This document shows positions 14,928-24,472 of a DNA stretch of 51,807 nt, one piece after another. Each line of letters begins with the position of its first letter. Position 1 is the first letter of the stretch. The DNA is taken from the NCBI GenBank assembly GCA_017530105.1, contig JAFXMW010000143.1, forward strand, positions 1 to 51,807. Direction: 5' to 3'. Both the position numbers and the translations under genes were made by a program. Below the pieces are notes generated by a model that had not been told where the DNA came from, did not search any database, and saw nothing but the letters and a program-made list of their open reading frames with translations. The stretch is from Bacteroidales bacterium. Lineage in GTDB: Bacteria; Bacteroidota; Bacteroidia; Bacteroidales; P3.

Positions 14928-17900
14928 TTAGCGGACGATGAGTTTGCGGGCTTTTAGACCTTCGACTTGGAGGAGATAGACACCGGCGGCAGGGACACGG
15001 AGGGTCTCACTGTCGGAAGCACGCTGGGCGGTGGATATGCGGCGGCCCATGATGTCGTAGAGGCTGACGGCACGGCCTGAGGCTCCTTGGACAACAATTT
15101 CGTGGCCGCAGGTGAGGACGTTGATGTCGAGGGAGTCGACCCCGTCAATGCCCACAGCGTTGTAGAAGATGGCCTGGAGGGTGATGTTGCGGGTGACGGT
15201 GACGGTGCGCTGCAGGTGGGTGTCGCCGTCGCTCCATTTGCGGAAGGCATAGCCCGGGAAAGGACGTGCCAGCAAGGTGGCCTCGCTACCGTAGTCGTAT
15301 TCGCCGCCTCCATAGACTGCACCCATTTCGGGGTTGGCCGAAGTGAGCGTGACATTGAATGACTGGAGGGCAAAAATGGCTTTGTAGGTGCAGTTGGAAA
15401 GGACACGGACGGTGCGTGGATTGGTGGTAACACCGTCGTCCCAGTATTTGAAGACAGCGTGTGCACTGGTGTTGGGGGCTGCATAGATGGTGACTTCTTC
15501 ACCGCCGAAGTATTGACCAGTGCCTGTGGTTGCGCCCAGTTGGTTGTCGTTACTGAGGACGGTGACCATGTAGCGGGGCTCGGCTTGGAAGAGGGCAACG
15601 ATTGAGGAGTCGCGGGTGACGGTGAGACGGCGTGGATTGGTGGTGACCCCATCGTTCCAGGAAACAAAATAGTAGTGAGGCAGTGCTGTGGCGGTGACGA
15701 TGGCCTCCGACATATAGTCAAACAGTCCAGAGCCTGAGACAGAGCCCATGAGGGTGTCGCTACTGGAGACCTGCAGGGAGTAGATGTTGGGGAGGAAAAG
15801 GGCGGTGAAAGCCGTGTCGGAAACGACCGTGACCATGCGGGGATTCTGGGTGATGCCGTCGCTCCACGATGAGAAGTAGTAGCCGTGGTGGGGGATGGCG
15901 GTAAGGGTGTCCGTGGAGCCGTAGGCAATCAAGCCGGCACCGCTGACATAACCCCTGAGGGTATCGGCAGAGAGTGCCATGACGAGATGGGTGTCGGGAT
16001 AGAAAATTGCCGTGAGGAGCGTGTCGGAAGTGACGGTGAGGGTACGTGGGTTGGCGGTGATGCCGTCGCTCCATTCTGCAAAATGGTAATGGGCGGCGGC
16101 TTGCGCAGTGAGGGTGACGACAGACTGATAGTTGTAGTTGCCGCCACCGATGACGGTACCCGCAGAGATGAGGTTGGGAGAAGCGGTGACGGTGTAGTTG
16201 TTGATGGCAAAGATGGCTGTGTAGCTAGTGTCGGCGGTGACCACTATGGTGCGGGGGTTGTCGGTGTTGCCATCGTTCCATTGCACAAAGTGGTATCCGT
16301 TGAAGGGAGTGGCGGTGAGAGTGGCCGTGGAGCTATAGTCGTAGTTGCCGCTGCCGCTGACGGTGCCATAGGCTGCATTGCCGCTGACGGCGGTGATGCT
16401 ATAGCTGTTGAGTGCGAAGATTGCGGTATAGGTGGCATTGGATGAGACCACAATCTGCCGCGGGTTGGTGGTGACACTGTCGTTCCACTGAACGAAATGA
16501 TAGCCATGATTGGCCTGGGCAGAGATGTAGACAGAGGTGTTGTGGGCGTAGGTGCCGCCGCCGGACACGGTGCCCATGGTAGAGTTGGAGCTGATGACCG
16601 TGAGGGTGTAGTTGTTGACGGCAAACTGGGCCGTGAGGGAGATGTTGCCCGTGACGGTGAGGGAACGGGGATTGTCGGGATTGCCATCGCTCCACTGGAC
16701 GAAATGGCATCCATAGACGGGAGCAGCGGAGATGAATGCGGTGCTGCCATAGCTGTAGGTCCCCCCGCCAGAGACGGTGCCCAGTGTGGTATCGCCAGAG
16801 GCGACGGTGACAGTGTAGCTATTGGGGGCAAACTGAGCTATGAAAGCGGTGTCGCTGACAACCTGGAAAGAACGGGGATTGGAGAGGACACTGTCGCTCC
16901 ACTGGACAAAATGATGACCTTGGCTGGCAGTGGCTGTGAGTTCGACAGTGGTGAGGTAGGCATAGCTGCCACCACCGGTGACGGTACCCATGTTGGAATT
17001 GTTGGCCAGGGCAGAGACGGTGTAGAGATTGACTGCAAAATTAGCGATGAAGGTGGAATCCTGGGAGACAAGAACAGTGCGGGGATTGATGGTACTCCCG
17101 TCATTCCACATGGTGAAATGGTGGCCATAATTGGGAGTGGCGGAGATGACAACCTGGTCTTGGTAATAATAATTGCCACCGCCACTGACAGTACCCATGC
17201 CGGGGTTGTTGTTGAGGACGGTGATGGTGGCGTTGTTGGAGAGGAATATGGCAGTGAAAGTGGAGTCCTGCGAGGCAAAGATGTAACGGGGATTGGAGGT
17301 GTTGCCGTCGCTCCAGCACTGGAAATGGTAGTCGGCAAAAGCAGTGGCAGAAATCATGACGGTGTCGTAGTAGTTATAGAGTCCTGAACCCGAGACTGTG
17401 CCACGGGTAGAGTCGTTGCAGGTGACGGTAATATAGGAGTTGTCGGAGACAAAGACAGCGGTGAATACAGTGTCGGAAGAGAGGGTGACATTGCGAGGGT
17501 TGGTGGCGATGCCATCGCTCCAACGGATGAAATGATAGTCGGTATTGGCAGTGGCCTGAATGCGAGCAACGGGATTGGAACAGGTGGGTTGCTGTATTAC
17601 AGAGACCGTACCCCAGTCGGCATTGTTGACATTGAGGGTGAGACGGTATGGAATGGCTTCGGACAGGTTGTTGAAGTCGTTCCAATAGTCAGCCATAAGA
17701 TAAGCCATTACTGCTCCACAAGGGACCCTCACCTGAGTGGCCGTGGTGGCCGAGGCAAAGGTGTTGGAATAGATGGTTGGCGGCATACTGCCCAACATCT
17801 CGATGACGGAGAGGGCAGCGGTGTTGGTGAAAGCGTTGTTGCCGATGGAGGTGACAGTGGCCGGAAAAGTGATTTGGCCACCCAAAAGGGAACAACCATG

Positions 17901-19331
17901 GAAAGCCTCAGCAGCAATGGAGACGAGACTATCGGGAAAGACGGGAGTGGTTAGGCGGACACAACCGTCGAAGGCATTGGCACCGATGGATGAGAGAGAG
18001 GAGCCAAATGTGACGGAAGTGAGACGGGAACAGTTGCGGAAGGCCGAATCGCCGACGGAAGGAGTGTTGCTGCCTATAGTAACCTGAAACAGACGGTCGC
18101 AGTCGTTGAAAGCATTGGCAGGGATGGGAGCAGGCGAATTGCCGGTATTGAGAAAATAGATGCTGTCGCAGTTGCGGAAAGCCCCGTTGCCGATGGTTTG
18201 GAGACTAGCCGGAAATTGGAGCGTGGAGGTGATGTGAGAACAATTCTGGAAAGCGTTGTCACCGATGGAGAGCAACGATTGAGGAAGAGTGAGGGAAGTG
18301 ATGAAATTAAACCCTGAGAAGGAATGGCTGGGAATCCGCTGGACACTATCACCCAGGACAAGGGTTGACAGTTGGGTGAATGGGCGGAAACCTGCAGTTG
18401 CACCTTCGGCAGGAGCGAACGAGGAATCGGCACAATTGACGGCATTGTACTCTAAATAATGAACACTATTGCAGCCCTGGAAAGCGTGGTTGTGGATGGT
18501 AGCCACATTTTGCCCGATGATAACCGTGTCGAGGGAGGAGGCATTGAGGAAGGTGTAGGGCTGGATGGTTTGTACGCTGTCGCCAATGATGAGTTTGTTG
18601 AGTGCGTTGATAGGGAGTGACGACATATAGCCACTGGATGTCATGTAGCTGCAGACGGCATCGACGGCATTGTAGTGGATGGTGTAGACATTGTTGCAGC
18701 CTGAAAAGACGTTGTAGGCGATTTGGGTAATGGAAGAGCCTATGCCGATGTAATGGAGTCCGGTGCAGTTGCTGAAAGCCCAGTTGCCCATCATGGTGAC
18801 AGAGTTGGGAATCTGGACAGAGCTAAGATTTGTGCAGCCATCGAAAGCCACATTGCCAATAATACTGAGCAGGGAACCCAGTTGAACAGTATGGAGACCT
18901 GTGCAACTCTGGAAAGCGCCCACACCTATGGAGATGACGGAGTCGGGGACAACAAAGGAGGAGACACCGGTGCAATGGTTGAATGCCCCGTCATTAATGA
19001 CTGTGACCGAAGAGGGGATGGTTATCGCTGTTAAGCCTGTACACCAACGGAAAGCATTGCTTCCAATGGCAACAACATGATACTGTGTGGAGCTGTTGGT
19101 GACAGTGGCGGGAATGACAAGGCTACCTGTGGGACGGCTGTGGGCATAGTAGTAAGAACCATTATAATAGTTGGGATAGGTTACCTCGACAGTGGAGTCG
19201 GTAAGGATGTTGAAGTATAGCCGTTGCCCGGAGGGGGCAGTGGCATAGAAATCGTATGCATAGGACGAGAGACTGGTTGCCGTGAGCAACAACAGGAGCA
19301 AAACTTTGGAAATATTTTTGTGATGTTTCAT
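14928..19331 (-). CDS. Giant T9SS-secreted protein with BspA-type leucine-rich repeats and 12 InlB-type repeats
   Basis: The 1467-residue protein has a signal peptide (about 1-25). A BspA-like leucine-rich repeat region (LRR_5 type, about 80-560) follows, with units such as 'IGNNAFTNTAALSVI' and 'IPSSVTVINDGAFNHCTGV'. Then come twelve repeats of about 69 residues (about 565-1390), each with 'GTVSGGGxYxY', 'HFVQWSDG', 'NPRxxxV' and 'TAxF': the Listeria-Bacteroides / InlB B-repeat type. The last about 70 residues form a T9SS sorting domain ('VSLYDIMGRRIS', 'GVYLLQVEG'). BspA proteins in oral Bacteroidales bind host matrix and other bacteria, so an adhesin role is inferred. It is the last of three same-direction envelope genes. 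Confidence 0.9.
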   Translation of the reverse strand: MKHHKNISKVLLLLLLTATSLSSYAYDFYATAPSGQRLYFNILTDSTVEVTYPNYYNGSYYYAHSRPTGSLVIPATVTNSSTQYHVVAIGSNAFRWCTGLTAITIPSSVTVINDGAFNHCTGVSSFVVPDSVISIGVGAFQSCTGLHTVQLGSLLSIIGNVAFDGCTNLSSVQIPNSVTMMGNWAFSNCTGLHYIGIGSSITQIAYNVFSGCNNVYTIHYNAVDAVCSYMTSSGYMSSLPINALNKLIIGDSVQTIQPYTFLNASSLDTVIIGQNVATIHNHAFQGCNSVHYLEYNAVNCADSSFAPAEGATAGFRPFTQLSTLVLGDSVQRIPSHSFSGFNFITSLTLPQSLLSIGDNAFQNCSHITSTLQFPASLQTIGNGAFRNCDSIYFLNTGNSPAPIPANAFNDCDRLFQVTIGSNTPSVGDSAFRNCSRLTSVTFGSSLSSIGANAFDGCVRLTTPVFPDSLVSIAAEAFHGCSLLGGQITFPATVTSIGNNAFTNTAALSVIEMLGSMPPTIYSNTFASATTATQVRVPCGAVMAYLMADYWNDFNNLSEAIPYRLTLNVNNADWGTVSVIQQPTCSNPVARIQATANTDYHFIRWSDGIATNPRNVTLSSDTVFTAVFVSDNSYITVTCNDSTRGTVSGSGLYNYYDTVMISATAFADYHFQCWSDGNTSNPRYIFASQDSTFTAIFLSNNATITVLNNNPGMGTVSGGGNYYYQDQVVISATPNYGHHFTMWNDGSTINPRTVLVSQDSTFIANFAVNLYTVSALANNSNMGTVTGGGSYAYLTTVELTATASQGHHFVQWSDSVLSNPRSFQVVSDTAFIAQFAPNSYTVTVASGDTTLGTVSGGGTYSYGSTAFISAAPVYGCHFVQWSDGNPDNPRSLTVTGNISLTAQFAVNNYTLTVISSNSTMGTVSGGGTYAHNTSVYISAQANHGYHFVQWNDSVTTNPRQIVVSSNATYTAIFALNSYSITAVSGNAAYGTVSGSGNYDYSSTATLTATPFNGYHFVQWNDGNTDNPRTIVVTADTSYTAIFAINNYTVTASPNLISAGTVIGGGNYNYQSVVTLTAQAAAHYHFAEWSDGITANPRTLTVTSDTLLTAIFYPDTHLVMALSADTLRGYVSGAGLIAYGSTDTLTAIPHHGYYFSSWSDGITQNPRMVTVVSDTAFTALFLPNIYSLQVSSSDTLMGSVSGSGLFDYMSEAIVTATALPHYYFVSWNDGVTTNPRRLTVTRDSSIVALFQAEPRYMVTVLSNDNQLGATTGTGQYFGGEEVTIYAAPNTSAHAVFKYWDDGVTTNPRTVRVLSNCTYKAIFALQSFNVTLTSANPEMGAVYGGGEYDYGSEATLLARPFPGYAFRKWSDGDTHLQRTVTVTRNITLQAIFYNAVGIDGVDSLDINVLTCGHEIVVQGASGRAVSLYDIMGRRISTAQRASDSETLRVPAAGVYLLQVEGLKARKLIVR

Positions 19332-19357
19332 TTGACTTATTCCTCTATAGATTTAGG

Positions 19358-20611
19358 CTACTGCGTTACAAAAACAAATTGTTCACCATAGACCGTGCCT
19401 ACAGAATTGGTGGCGTAGGCTCGATAATAATAGGTGGTGGAGGGCGTTAACCCCGAAAGATGACTGACATAGGAGCCGGAGCCAGAGCCATCGTCGGTGT
19501 GGGAGTCGGAAACGGTTGGCAAAGGCGAAGTACTAAAACAGACACCACGCCGCAAGACGGAGAATCCACCATCGGAGGTGACATTTCCTCCAGCAACGGC
19601 ACCTGTGGAGGTGATGTCGGAGACTCTCGCGGTTGTGACAACGGGAAGACCGTTCTTTGTGGTGAAGGAATACTGAGAACTATATGCAATGCCAGCTTGG
19701 TTGACAGCATAGGCACGGACATAATAGACAGTGCCGGGACGGAGATTGGTTAATTGACTGACGAAGGTGGCCTGTTCGGTGTTGTTTTCGGTGTGCATAT
19801 TGTTGACCGTGGGATTGGCCGACAAACTCCAACAAATACCGCAGACAGAGATGGGATAACCTCCGTTGTCAACAATGCTGGAGGAACAACGGGCTGAGGT
19901 GGCGGAGATGTCGGAGATGGCCACAGGGCCAAGGACGGCCAAGCCGTCGAGTGTGGTTAGTGTGATTTGTTCGCCGTAGCCTACACCAAACCTGTTACGG
20001 GCAAAGGAACGGACATAATAGGTGGTGTTGGGGTTGAGATTAAGCACTACATCAAAGTCGCCCACGCCATTGCCCACAGTGACTTTCTGGTTCTCGACAG
20101 TGGGATATTGAATATTGCTGTAAACAAAACCGCGTTCCACCACGGCGGAATTGCCATCGGAAAGTACCGAGCCAAAACAATGGGCAGAAGCAGAAGTGAC
20201 ATCGGTGGGCTGACCGGTGGACATGATAGGCACCGAGGGGCCTTCGATCATAACTGTGCCGATTTCGTAGTTTTCAATTCCCAGCCTCATGCTGTCTAAC
20301 CTGATGTTGCGTGCTGTGTAGAGAGAATCGGGCATGACAGAAATGTAATACCCCTTAGCTATCTGATCCACATTGATGTTGATGGAGAAAGAGCCGTCGG
20401 CAGCGGTATAGACAGTATTGTTTATGTCGGTACCGTTAGACAGGGAGACCTTCATTCCTTCAATAGGTGCCTTTGAATACCTATCAACAAGTATTCCGTG
20501 ACATTGGGTGGTAAAATAGATACCTTCGTCCTCGAGATTTTTAATGCATGAAGATGCAAAAACCGAAAGAAGAAAGGTTAAAATGATAAAGAATATTCTG
20601 TTTCTACGCAT
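19358..20611 (-). CDS. Lipoprotein with a carboxypeptidase-regulatory-like domain and fibronectin-III-like repeats
   Basis: The 417-residue protein carries a lipoprotein signal ending 'SVFASSC' (lipid Cys22). A carboxypeptidase-regulatory-like beta sandwich follows ('SKAPIEGMKVSLSNGTD', 'TAADGSFSININ'; about 40-120). Three repeats of about 95 residues come next, each with 'TSASAHCFGSV', 'ERGFVYS' and 'NPNTTYYVRSFARN' type segments, resembling the fibronectin-III-like modules common in Bacteroidales surface proteins. It lies 26 bases before the giant T9SS protein gene and 4 bases after the preceding gene, so the three are almost certainly one operon. The role is unknown; a surface scaffold is plausible. 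Confidence 0.8.
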   Translation of the reverse strand: MRRNRIFFIILTFLLSVFASSCIKNLEDEGIYFTTQCHGILVDRYSKAPIEGMKVSLSNGTDINNTVYTAADGSFSININVDQIAKGYYISVMPDSLYTARNIRLDSMRLGIENYEIGTVMIEGPSVPIMSTGQPTDVTSASAHCFGSVLSDGNSAVVERGFVYSNIQYPTVENQKVTVGNGVGDFDVVLNLNPNTTYYVRSFARNRFGVGYGEQITLTTLDGLAVLGPVAISDISATSARCSSSIVDNGGYPISVCGICWSLSANPTVNNMHTENNTEQATFVSQLTNLRPGTVYYVRAYAVNQAGIAYSSQYSFTTKNGLPVVTTARVSDITSTGAVAGGNVTSDGGFSVLRRGVCFSTSPLPTVSDSHTDDGSGSGSYVSHLSGLTPSTTYYYRAYATNSVGTVYGEQFVFVTQ

Positions 20612-20615
20612 GGCT

Positions 20616-21434
20616 TTAGAATCTTAAGGTTAGGCCCACGGTGGGGGCTACAACATAAGGAGAACTGACAATAGACGGTTCGAAAGACAATTCATAAGGG
20701 GTCTTGGGATGAACCGTAATGGCACGGACGATGTTAAAGATATACAAAGCACCAGCCATGCCCCAAATAAAATACGAAGCATTCTGCAAGGAATAGTATT
20801 TATCGGTTGCTGCGGAGAAATCGACAGCAGAGGTACCCTCAGCCCGCATGATGCCTAACTGAGTTTGCGCCGATTTGTAGCAGGCAATGCCGCCTCCAAC
20901 CAATGCCGCCTCGCCGACCATGGTCAGAATACCCTCGACAGCGTGTTCTTTCCCTATCTGGCCTAAGCCAGGAAGAACGGCAGACTTGGCAACGGCAATC
21001 AAATTCTCGGTAGCGGCAGTTCGGCCGACTGATTCCCAAACAGGTTCTACATTGCCCATGGCAGCGACCTGACAGAGAACATAGACCCAATATTTACCAT
21101 TGTCGAGTTGAATGGTGTATACTCCAACACGGTTGACAGGGACGTTATATTGTTTGGAAATGACCTGATAGTCGGTACCGGAGATAAGGGCATCGCTTAC
21201 TTTGCGTGCATCGAAAGGCTGACCCAGACGGTTTGCAGTATGTTGGAAAACTCTAACCATGGCTTGAGCCATAGCAACATTGACCGTGGCACCTTCGCCC
21301 GATTCACGCACATAAATATATGTTTCGTTGCCCGGCTTGGGGAGTTCTTTCATCCAAGCAGGCTCCCTCTTGGCTTCGCAATGCAGCATAGAGAGCAGCA
21401 TAATCAGCAGTAATATCGGATATTTTATTTTCAC
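20616..21434 (-). CDS. Envelope protein of unknown function, DUF5683-like
   Basis: This 272-residue protein starts with a signal peptide (about 1-21). The N-terminal half ('AWMKELPKPGNETYIYV' to 'GKYWVYVLCQVA') resembles the LPP20-type domain found in some outer-membrane lipoproteins. The second half has two hydrophobic stretches and 'SAVLPGLGQIGKEHAVEG', close to the 'PGLGQ' hallmark of DUF5683. The last residues (VAPTVGLTLRF) end in Phe, as do many outer-membrane proteins. It is the first gene of a three-gene unit ending in the giant T9SS adhesin-like protein. The family assignments come from motif memory only. Confidence 0.55.
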   Translation of the reverse strand: MKIKYPILLLIMLLSMLHCEAKREPAWMKELPKPGNETYIYVRESGEGATVNVAMAQAMVRVFQHTANRLGQPFDARKVSDALISGTDYQVISKQYNVPVNRVGVYTIQLDNGKYWVYVLCQVAAMGNVEPVWESVGRTAATENLIAVAKSAVLPGLGQIGKEHAVEGILTMVGEAALVGGGIACYKSAQTQLGIMRAEGTSAVDFSAATDKYYSLQNASYFIWGMAGALYIFNIVRAITVHPKTPYELSFEPSIVSSPYVVAPTVGLTLRF

Positions 21435-21516
21435 AGTTACTCGATTTATCTTGATTTAAGAATTGTATGTGATATTTTTCACTATTATCCAGCCGCGGTT
21501 CACTTTCTTTGTTATT

Positions 21517-22080
21517 CTATTTTAGTTGCTCTAACTCATTGTCTGAAATCTGGCGGTAACGTCGGCCACAGGAACAGGTGAGGCTGTCGTCAAGTCTTTT
21601 GCCACATTCACAGACCCAACCAATACGACGAGCGGGGACACCCGCCATAAGAGCATAGTCAGGCACATCGCGTGTCACAACGGCACCTGCAGCAACCAAA
21701 GCACTGCGTCCAACGTTGTGACCACAAACAACCGTGCAATTGGCTCCAAGAGATGCTCCCTCCTTGATGAGGGTCTTTGCATAAACGCCATGAACGGGGA
21801 AATGAGCCCTGGGTGTCGTGACATTGGTAAACACACAACTCGGTCCACAAAAGACATTATCCTCAATTTCTACACCTTCATAAACGGAAACGTTGTTTTG
21901 GATACGAACACCATTACCTATATGCACATTGTTTCCTATGTTGACATTCTGACCAAAAGAACATTTTTTCCCAATGCGGGCACCCCGCTGGATATGACAG
22001 AAGTGCCATACTTTGGTATCTTCGCCAATGACAACATCGTCATCGACATAACTACTTTCATGAACAAAAGCCTCACTCAT
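21517..22080 (-). CDS. Hexapeptide-repeat sugar N-acetyltransferase (WlbB/WbpD-like)
   Basis: The 187-residue protein is a left-handed beta-helix acyltransferase: hexapeptide repeats run from about residue 10 to 150 ('[20 protein letters not shown]', '[14 protein letters not shown]'). '[15 protein letters not shown]' closes the helix as in UDP-2,3-diamino-sugar acetyltransferases. An unusual C-terminal extension, 'CECGKRL...CSCGRRY', forms a CxC-CxC zinc-ribbon-like patch. Lying 16 bases after rfbD in a polysaccharide cluster, it probably acetylates an amino sugar nucleotide for surface glycan. The exact substrate is not readable from sequence. Confidence 0.85.
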   Translation of the reverse strand: MSEAFVHESSYVDDDVVIGEDTKVWHFCHIQRGARIGKKCSFGQNVNIGNNVHIGNGVRIQNNVSVYEGVEIEDNVFCGPSCVFTNVTTPRAHFPVHGVYAKTLIKEGASLGANCTVVCGHNVGRSALVAAGAVVTRDVPDYALMAGVPARRIGWVCECGKRLDDSLTCSCGRRYRQISDNELEQLK

Positions 22081-22096
22081 TTTTCTATCTTATATT

Positions 22097-22990
22097 TTAT
22101 GAGACGGCATTGGCCGCCGATGATTCGGATTGTTTCAATGTGGCAAGACAGACAGCAAGGCTGTCTGTCCAGTAAGGGATGGTTACCCCAAATGTGTTTT
22201 TGAATTTAGTCTTATCCAAAACCGAGTAGCTGGGACGAACAACAGGACTAGGGTATTCACTACTGTGGCATGGCAAAATAGTACAATGATTGTTGCCTGC
22301 TTGCCGAGCTATCTCCTTGGCAAAGTCGAACCAACTGCACACTCCTTCATTACTGAAATGATAAAGACCCTCGTTGCCTTCGACCAGTTCGTTTTCGAGA
22401 ATTGTGCAAATGGCATGAGCCAAATCTCCCGCATAAGTAGGTGTTCCCACTTGATCGAAAACAACACTTATCTGCGGCTTGGTTGCCGTAAGATTAAGCA
22501 TTGTCTTGAAAAAATTCTTTCCTACTTCACTATATAACCATGAGGTTCTAATAATAATATGCCGACATTGCGATTGAAGTATAGCCTGTTCGCCAGCGAG
22601 TTTAGTACGTCCATAGGCACCCGTTGGATTTACCGGTTCATTCTCATTACACGGCCTATTATTGTTATTTCCTCCAAAGACGTAATCGGTTGAAATATGT
22701 ATTAACAACCCGTTCACGCTTTTAATTATCCTTGCAAGTGAGTCTACGGCCTGATGGTTGAGAATATCAGCAGTTTGCTCGTCACTCTCAGCCTTGTCTA
22801 CATTGACATACGCTGCACAGTTGACAAGAGCATCAATTTTATTGCGATGAACAAAATCCTCAACAGCAGCATAGTTGGTAATATCCAATTCGTCAATGTC
22901 GGTAAAAAAATAATTATGGCGTGAATGCGTACTGCATCGCCTAATATGGCTTCCCAGCTGACCGTTGCAACCTGTTACAAGAATATTCAT
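22097..22990 (-). CDS. rfbD: dTDP-4-dehydrorhamnose reductase
   Basis: This 297-residue short-chain dehydrogenase makes dTDP-L-rhamnose in the last step of the pathway, using NAD(P)H. 'NILVTGCNGQLGSHIRR' at the N-terminus is the dinucleotide-binding glycine motif (GxxGxxG). 'ISTDYVFGG' and 'YGRTKLAGEQ' give the catalytic Thr/Tyr/Lys set (YxxxK). The gene starts 2 bases after rfbC ends. The length is normal. Confidence 0.93.
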   Translation of the reverse strand: MNILVTGCNGQLGSHIRRCSTHSRHNYFFTDIDELDITNYAAVEDFVHRNKIDALVNCAAYVNVDKAESDEQTADILNHQAVDSLARIIKSVNGLLIHISTDYVFGGNNNNRPCNENEPVNPTGAYGRTKLAGEQAILQSQCRHIIIRTSWLYSEVGKNFFKTMLNLTATKPQISVVFDQVGTPTYAGDLAHAICTILENELVEGNEGLYHFSNEGVCSWFDFAKEIARQAGNNHCTILPCHSSEYPSPVVRPSYSVLDKTKFKNTFGVTIPYWTDSLAVCLATLKQSESSAANAVS

Positions 22991-22992
22991 CG

Positions 22993-23550
22993 TTAATAAA
23001 CAAATGGCGTTTTAAAGTTCTTTAGCAACGGGTGATGTTTATCCTTTTCGGATAGCATTACGTCCTTTTCCGGTATACCCCAATCAATACCAAGGTCTGG
23101 GTCGTTCCATGCGATTGCGCCCTCGCTTTGAGGGGCATAGAATTCGTCACATTTATATTGGAAAATGGCCTGTTCACTTAAGACAGAGAAGCCGTGAGCA
23201 AAGCCTTTCCCCATAAAAAACTGACGGTGGTTGTCTTCAGACAATTCGACGGCAATATGTTTACCAAATGTCGGTGAGTTGGCACGAATATCAACAGCAA
23301 CATCAAGTACCCTACCTTTTACAACTCGCACTAATTTGCTTTGCGCAAAAGGAGGACATTGGAAATGGAGACCTCTCAACACACCATAATGAGACATGGA
23401 CTCATTATCTTGAACAAAATTGATATGCAATCCAGTTTTCTCGGCAAACTCACGAGCATTGAAGCTTTCAAAGAAATAACCCCTTGAGTCACCAAAAACA
23501 CGAGGCTCAATAATAAATACTCCGTCAATTTCAGTCTGAATAAGTTCCAT
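22993..23550 (-). CDS. rfbC: dTDP-4-dehydrorhamnose 3,5-epimerase
   Basis: The 185-residue cupin-fold epimerase converts dTDP-4-keto-6-deoxyglucose to the rhamnose form. 'DSRGYFFESFNAREF', 'FVQDNESMSHYGVLRGLHFQ' and 'VRVVKGRVLDVAVDIR' are the family's ordered motifs; the His in 'GLHFQ' is the catalytic base. 'GKGFAHGF' follows. It lies between rfbA (11-base gap) and rfbD (2-base gap). Confidence 0.95.
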   Translation of the reverse strand: MELIQTEIDGVFIIEPRVFGDSRGYFFESFNAREFAEKTGLHINFVQDNESMSHYGVLRGLHFQCPPFAQSKLVRVVKGRVLDVAVDIRANSPTFGKHIAVELSEDNHRQFFMGKGFAHGFSVLSEQAIFQYKCDEFYAPQSEGAIAWNDPDLGIDWGIPEKDVMLSEKDKHHPLLKNFKTPFVY

Positions 23551-23561
23551 ACCAATAAATA

Positions 23562-24437
23562 CTAGTCTTTAATAAGATTGATAAGATATTGACCATACTG
23601 GTTTTTCAACATAGGCTGTGCTATACGGCGAATATCATCGGCAGTAATCCATCCCTTTTCATATGCAATGCTTTCCAAACAGGCGATTTTGAGACCCTGA
23701 CGTTTTTCGATAACCTCAATAAAAGTTGAGGCCTCGGCCAAGGAGTCGTGTGTCCCAGTATCAAGCCATGCAAATCCCCGCCCCAAAAGCTGAACTTTAA
23801 GCTGTCCGTCTTCAAGGAACTTTTGATTTACTGATGTTATCTCCAATTCACCCCGTACGGAAGGTTTGATGCCTTTAGCGACCGACACAACTTTATTGGG
23901 ATAAAAGTACAAACCAACTACAGCATAGTTTGATTTGGGTTGTTTCGGCTTTTCTTCGATGGATAAGACATTCCAATCCTTATCAAATTCAGCGACACCA
24001 TAACGTTCAGGGTCTGCAACCCAATAGCCGAACACTGTCGCTTTCTGATCATTCTCAGCAGCCGAGACTGCATCACGAAGCATCTTACCAAACCCATTCC
24101 CTTGGAAAATATTATCTCCCAGCACTAAACACACACTATCATTTCCTATAAAATCTTCTCCAATAAGGAATGCCTGTGCCAGCCCATCTGGAGACGGCTG
24201 CTCGGCATAAGAGAAATGAACTCCGTAATCAGAACCGTCACCTAATAGGCGCTGAAACCCGGGCAAATCATTCGGTGTAGAAATAATCAATATATCACGT
24301 ATGCCAGCCAACATGAGTGCCGAAATGGGATAATACACCATCGGCTTGTCATAAATAGGAAGCAATTGTTTACTAACACCCTTTGTAATGGGATACAGGC
24401 GAGTCCCTGACCCGCCTGCTAAAACTATTCCCTTCAT
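23562..24437 (-). CDS. rfbA: Glucose-1-phosphate thymidylyltransferase
   Basis: The 291-residue enzyme makes dTDP-glucose from dTTP and glucose 1-phosphate, the first step to dTDP-rhamnose. The N-terminal '[20 protein letters not shown]' is the nucleotide-binding signature, followed by '[15 protein letters not shown]' and '[10 protein letters not shown]'. The length is typical. The gene for the second step (rfbB, dehydratase) is not in this window, so it must be elsewhere. It is 35 bases downstream of the tyrosine kinase gene, in the same direction. Confidence 0.95.
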   Translation of the reverse strand: MKGIVLAGGSGTRLYPITKGVSKQLLPIYDKPMVYYPISALMLAGIRDILIISTPNDLPGFQRLLGDGSDYGVHFSYAEQPSPDGLAQAFLIGEDFIGNDSVCLVLGDNIFQGNGFGKMLRDAVSAAENDQKATVFGYWVADPERYGVAEFDKDWNVLSIEEKPKQPKSNYAVVGLYFYPNKVVSVAKGIKPSVRGELEITSVNQKFLEDGQLKVQLLGRGFAWLDTGTHDSLAEASTFIEVIEKRQGLKIACLESIAYEKGWITADDIRRIAQPMLKNQYGQYLINLIKD

Positions 24438-24472
24438 AAAACTTGATTCTCTAAAAAAAACATTTATTGTTT

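Noticed and set aside
16497..17387. Plus-strand open frame of 296 codons opposite the giant T9SS protein
   Set aside because: Its Gly/Val/Asp repeats simply mirror the InlB-type repeats on the other strand.
15300..17600. Regular DNA periodicity of about 207 bases resembling a non-coding repeat array
   Set aside because: It is the coding repeat of twelve InlB-type units of about 69 residues; the frame is intact throughout.
22097..24437. Complete rhamnose pathway in this cluster
   Set aside because: Only rfbA, rfbC and rfbD are present; the dehydratase rfbB is not in the window.
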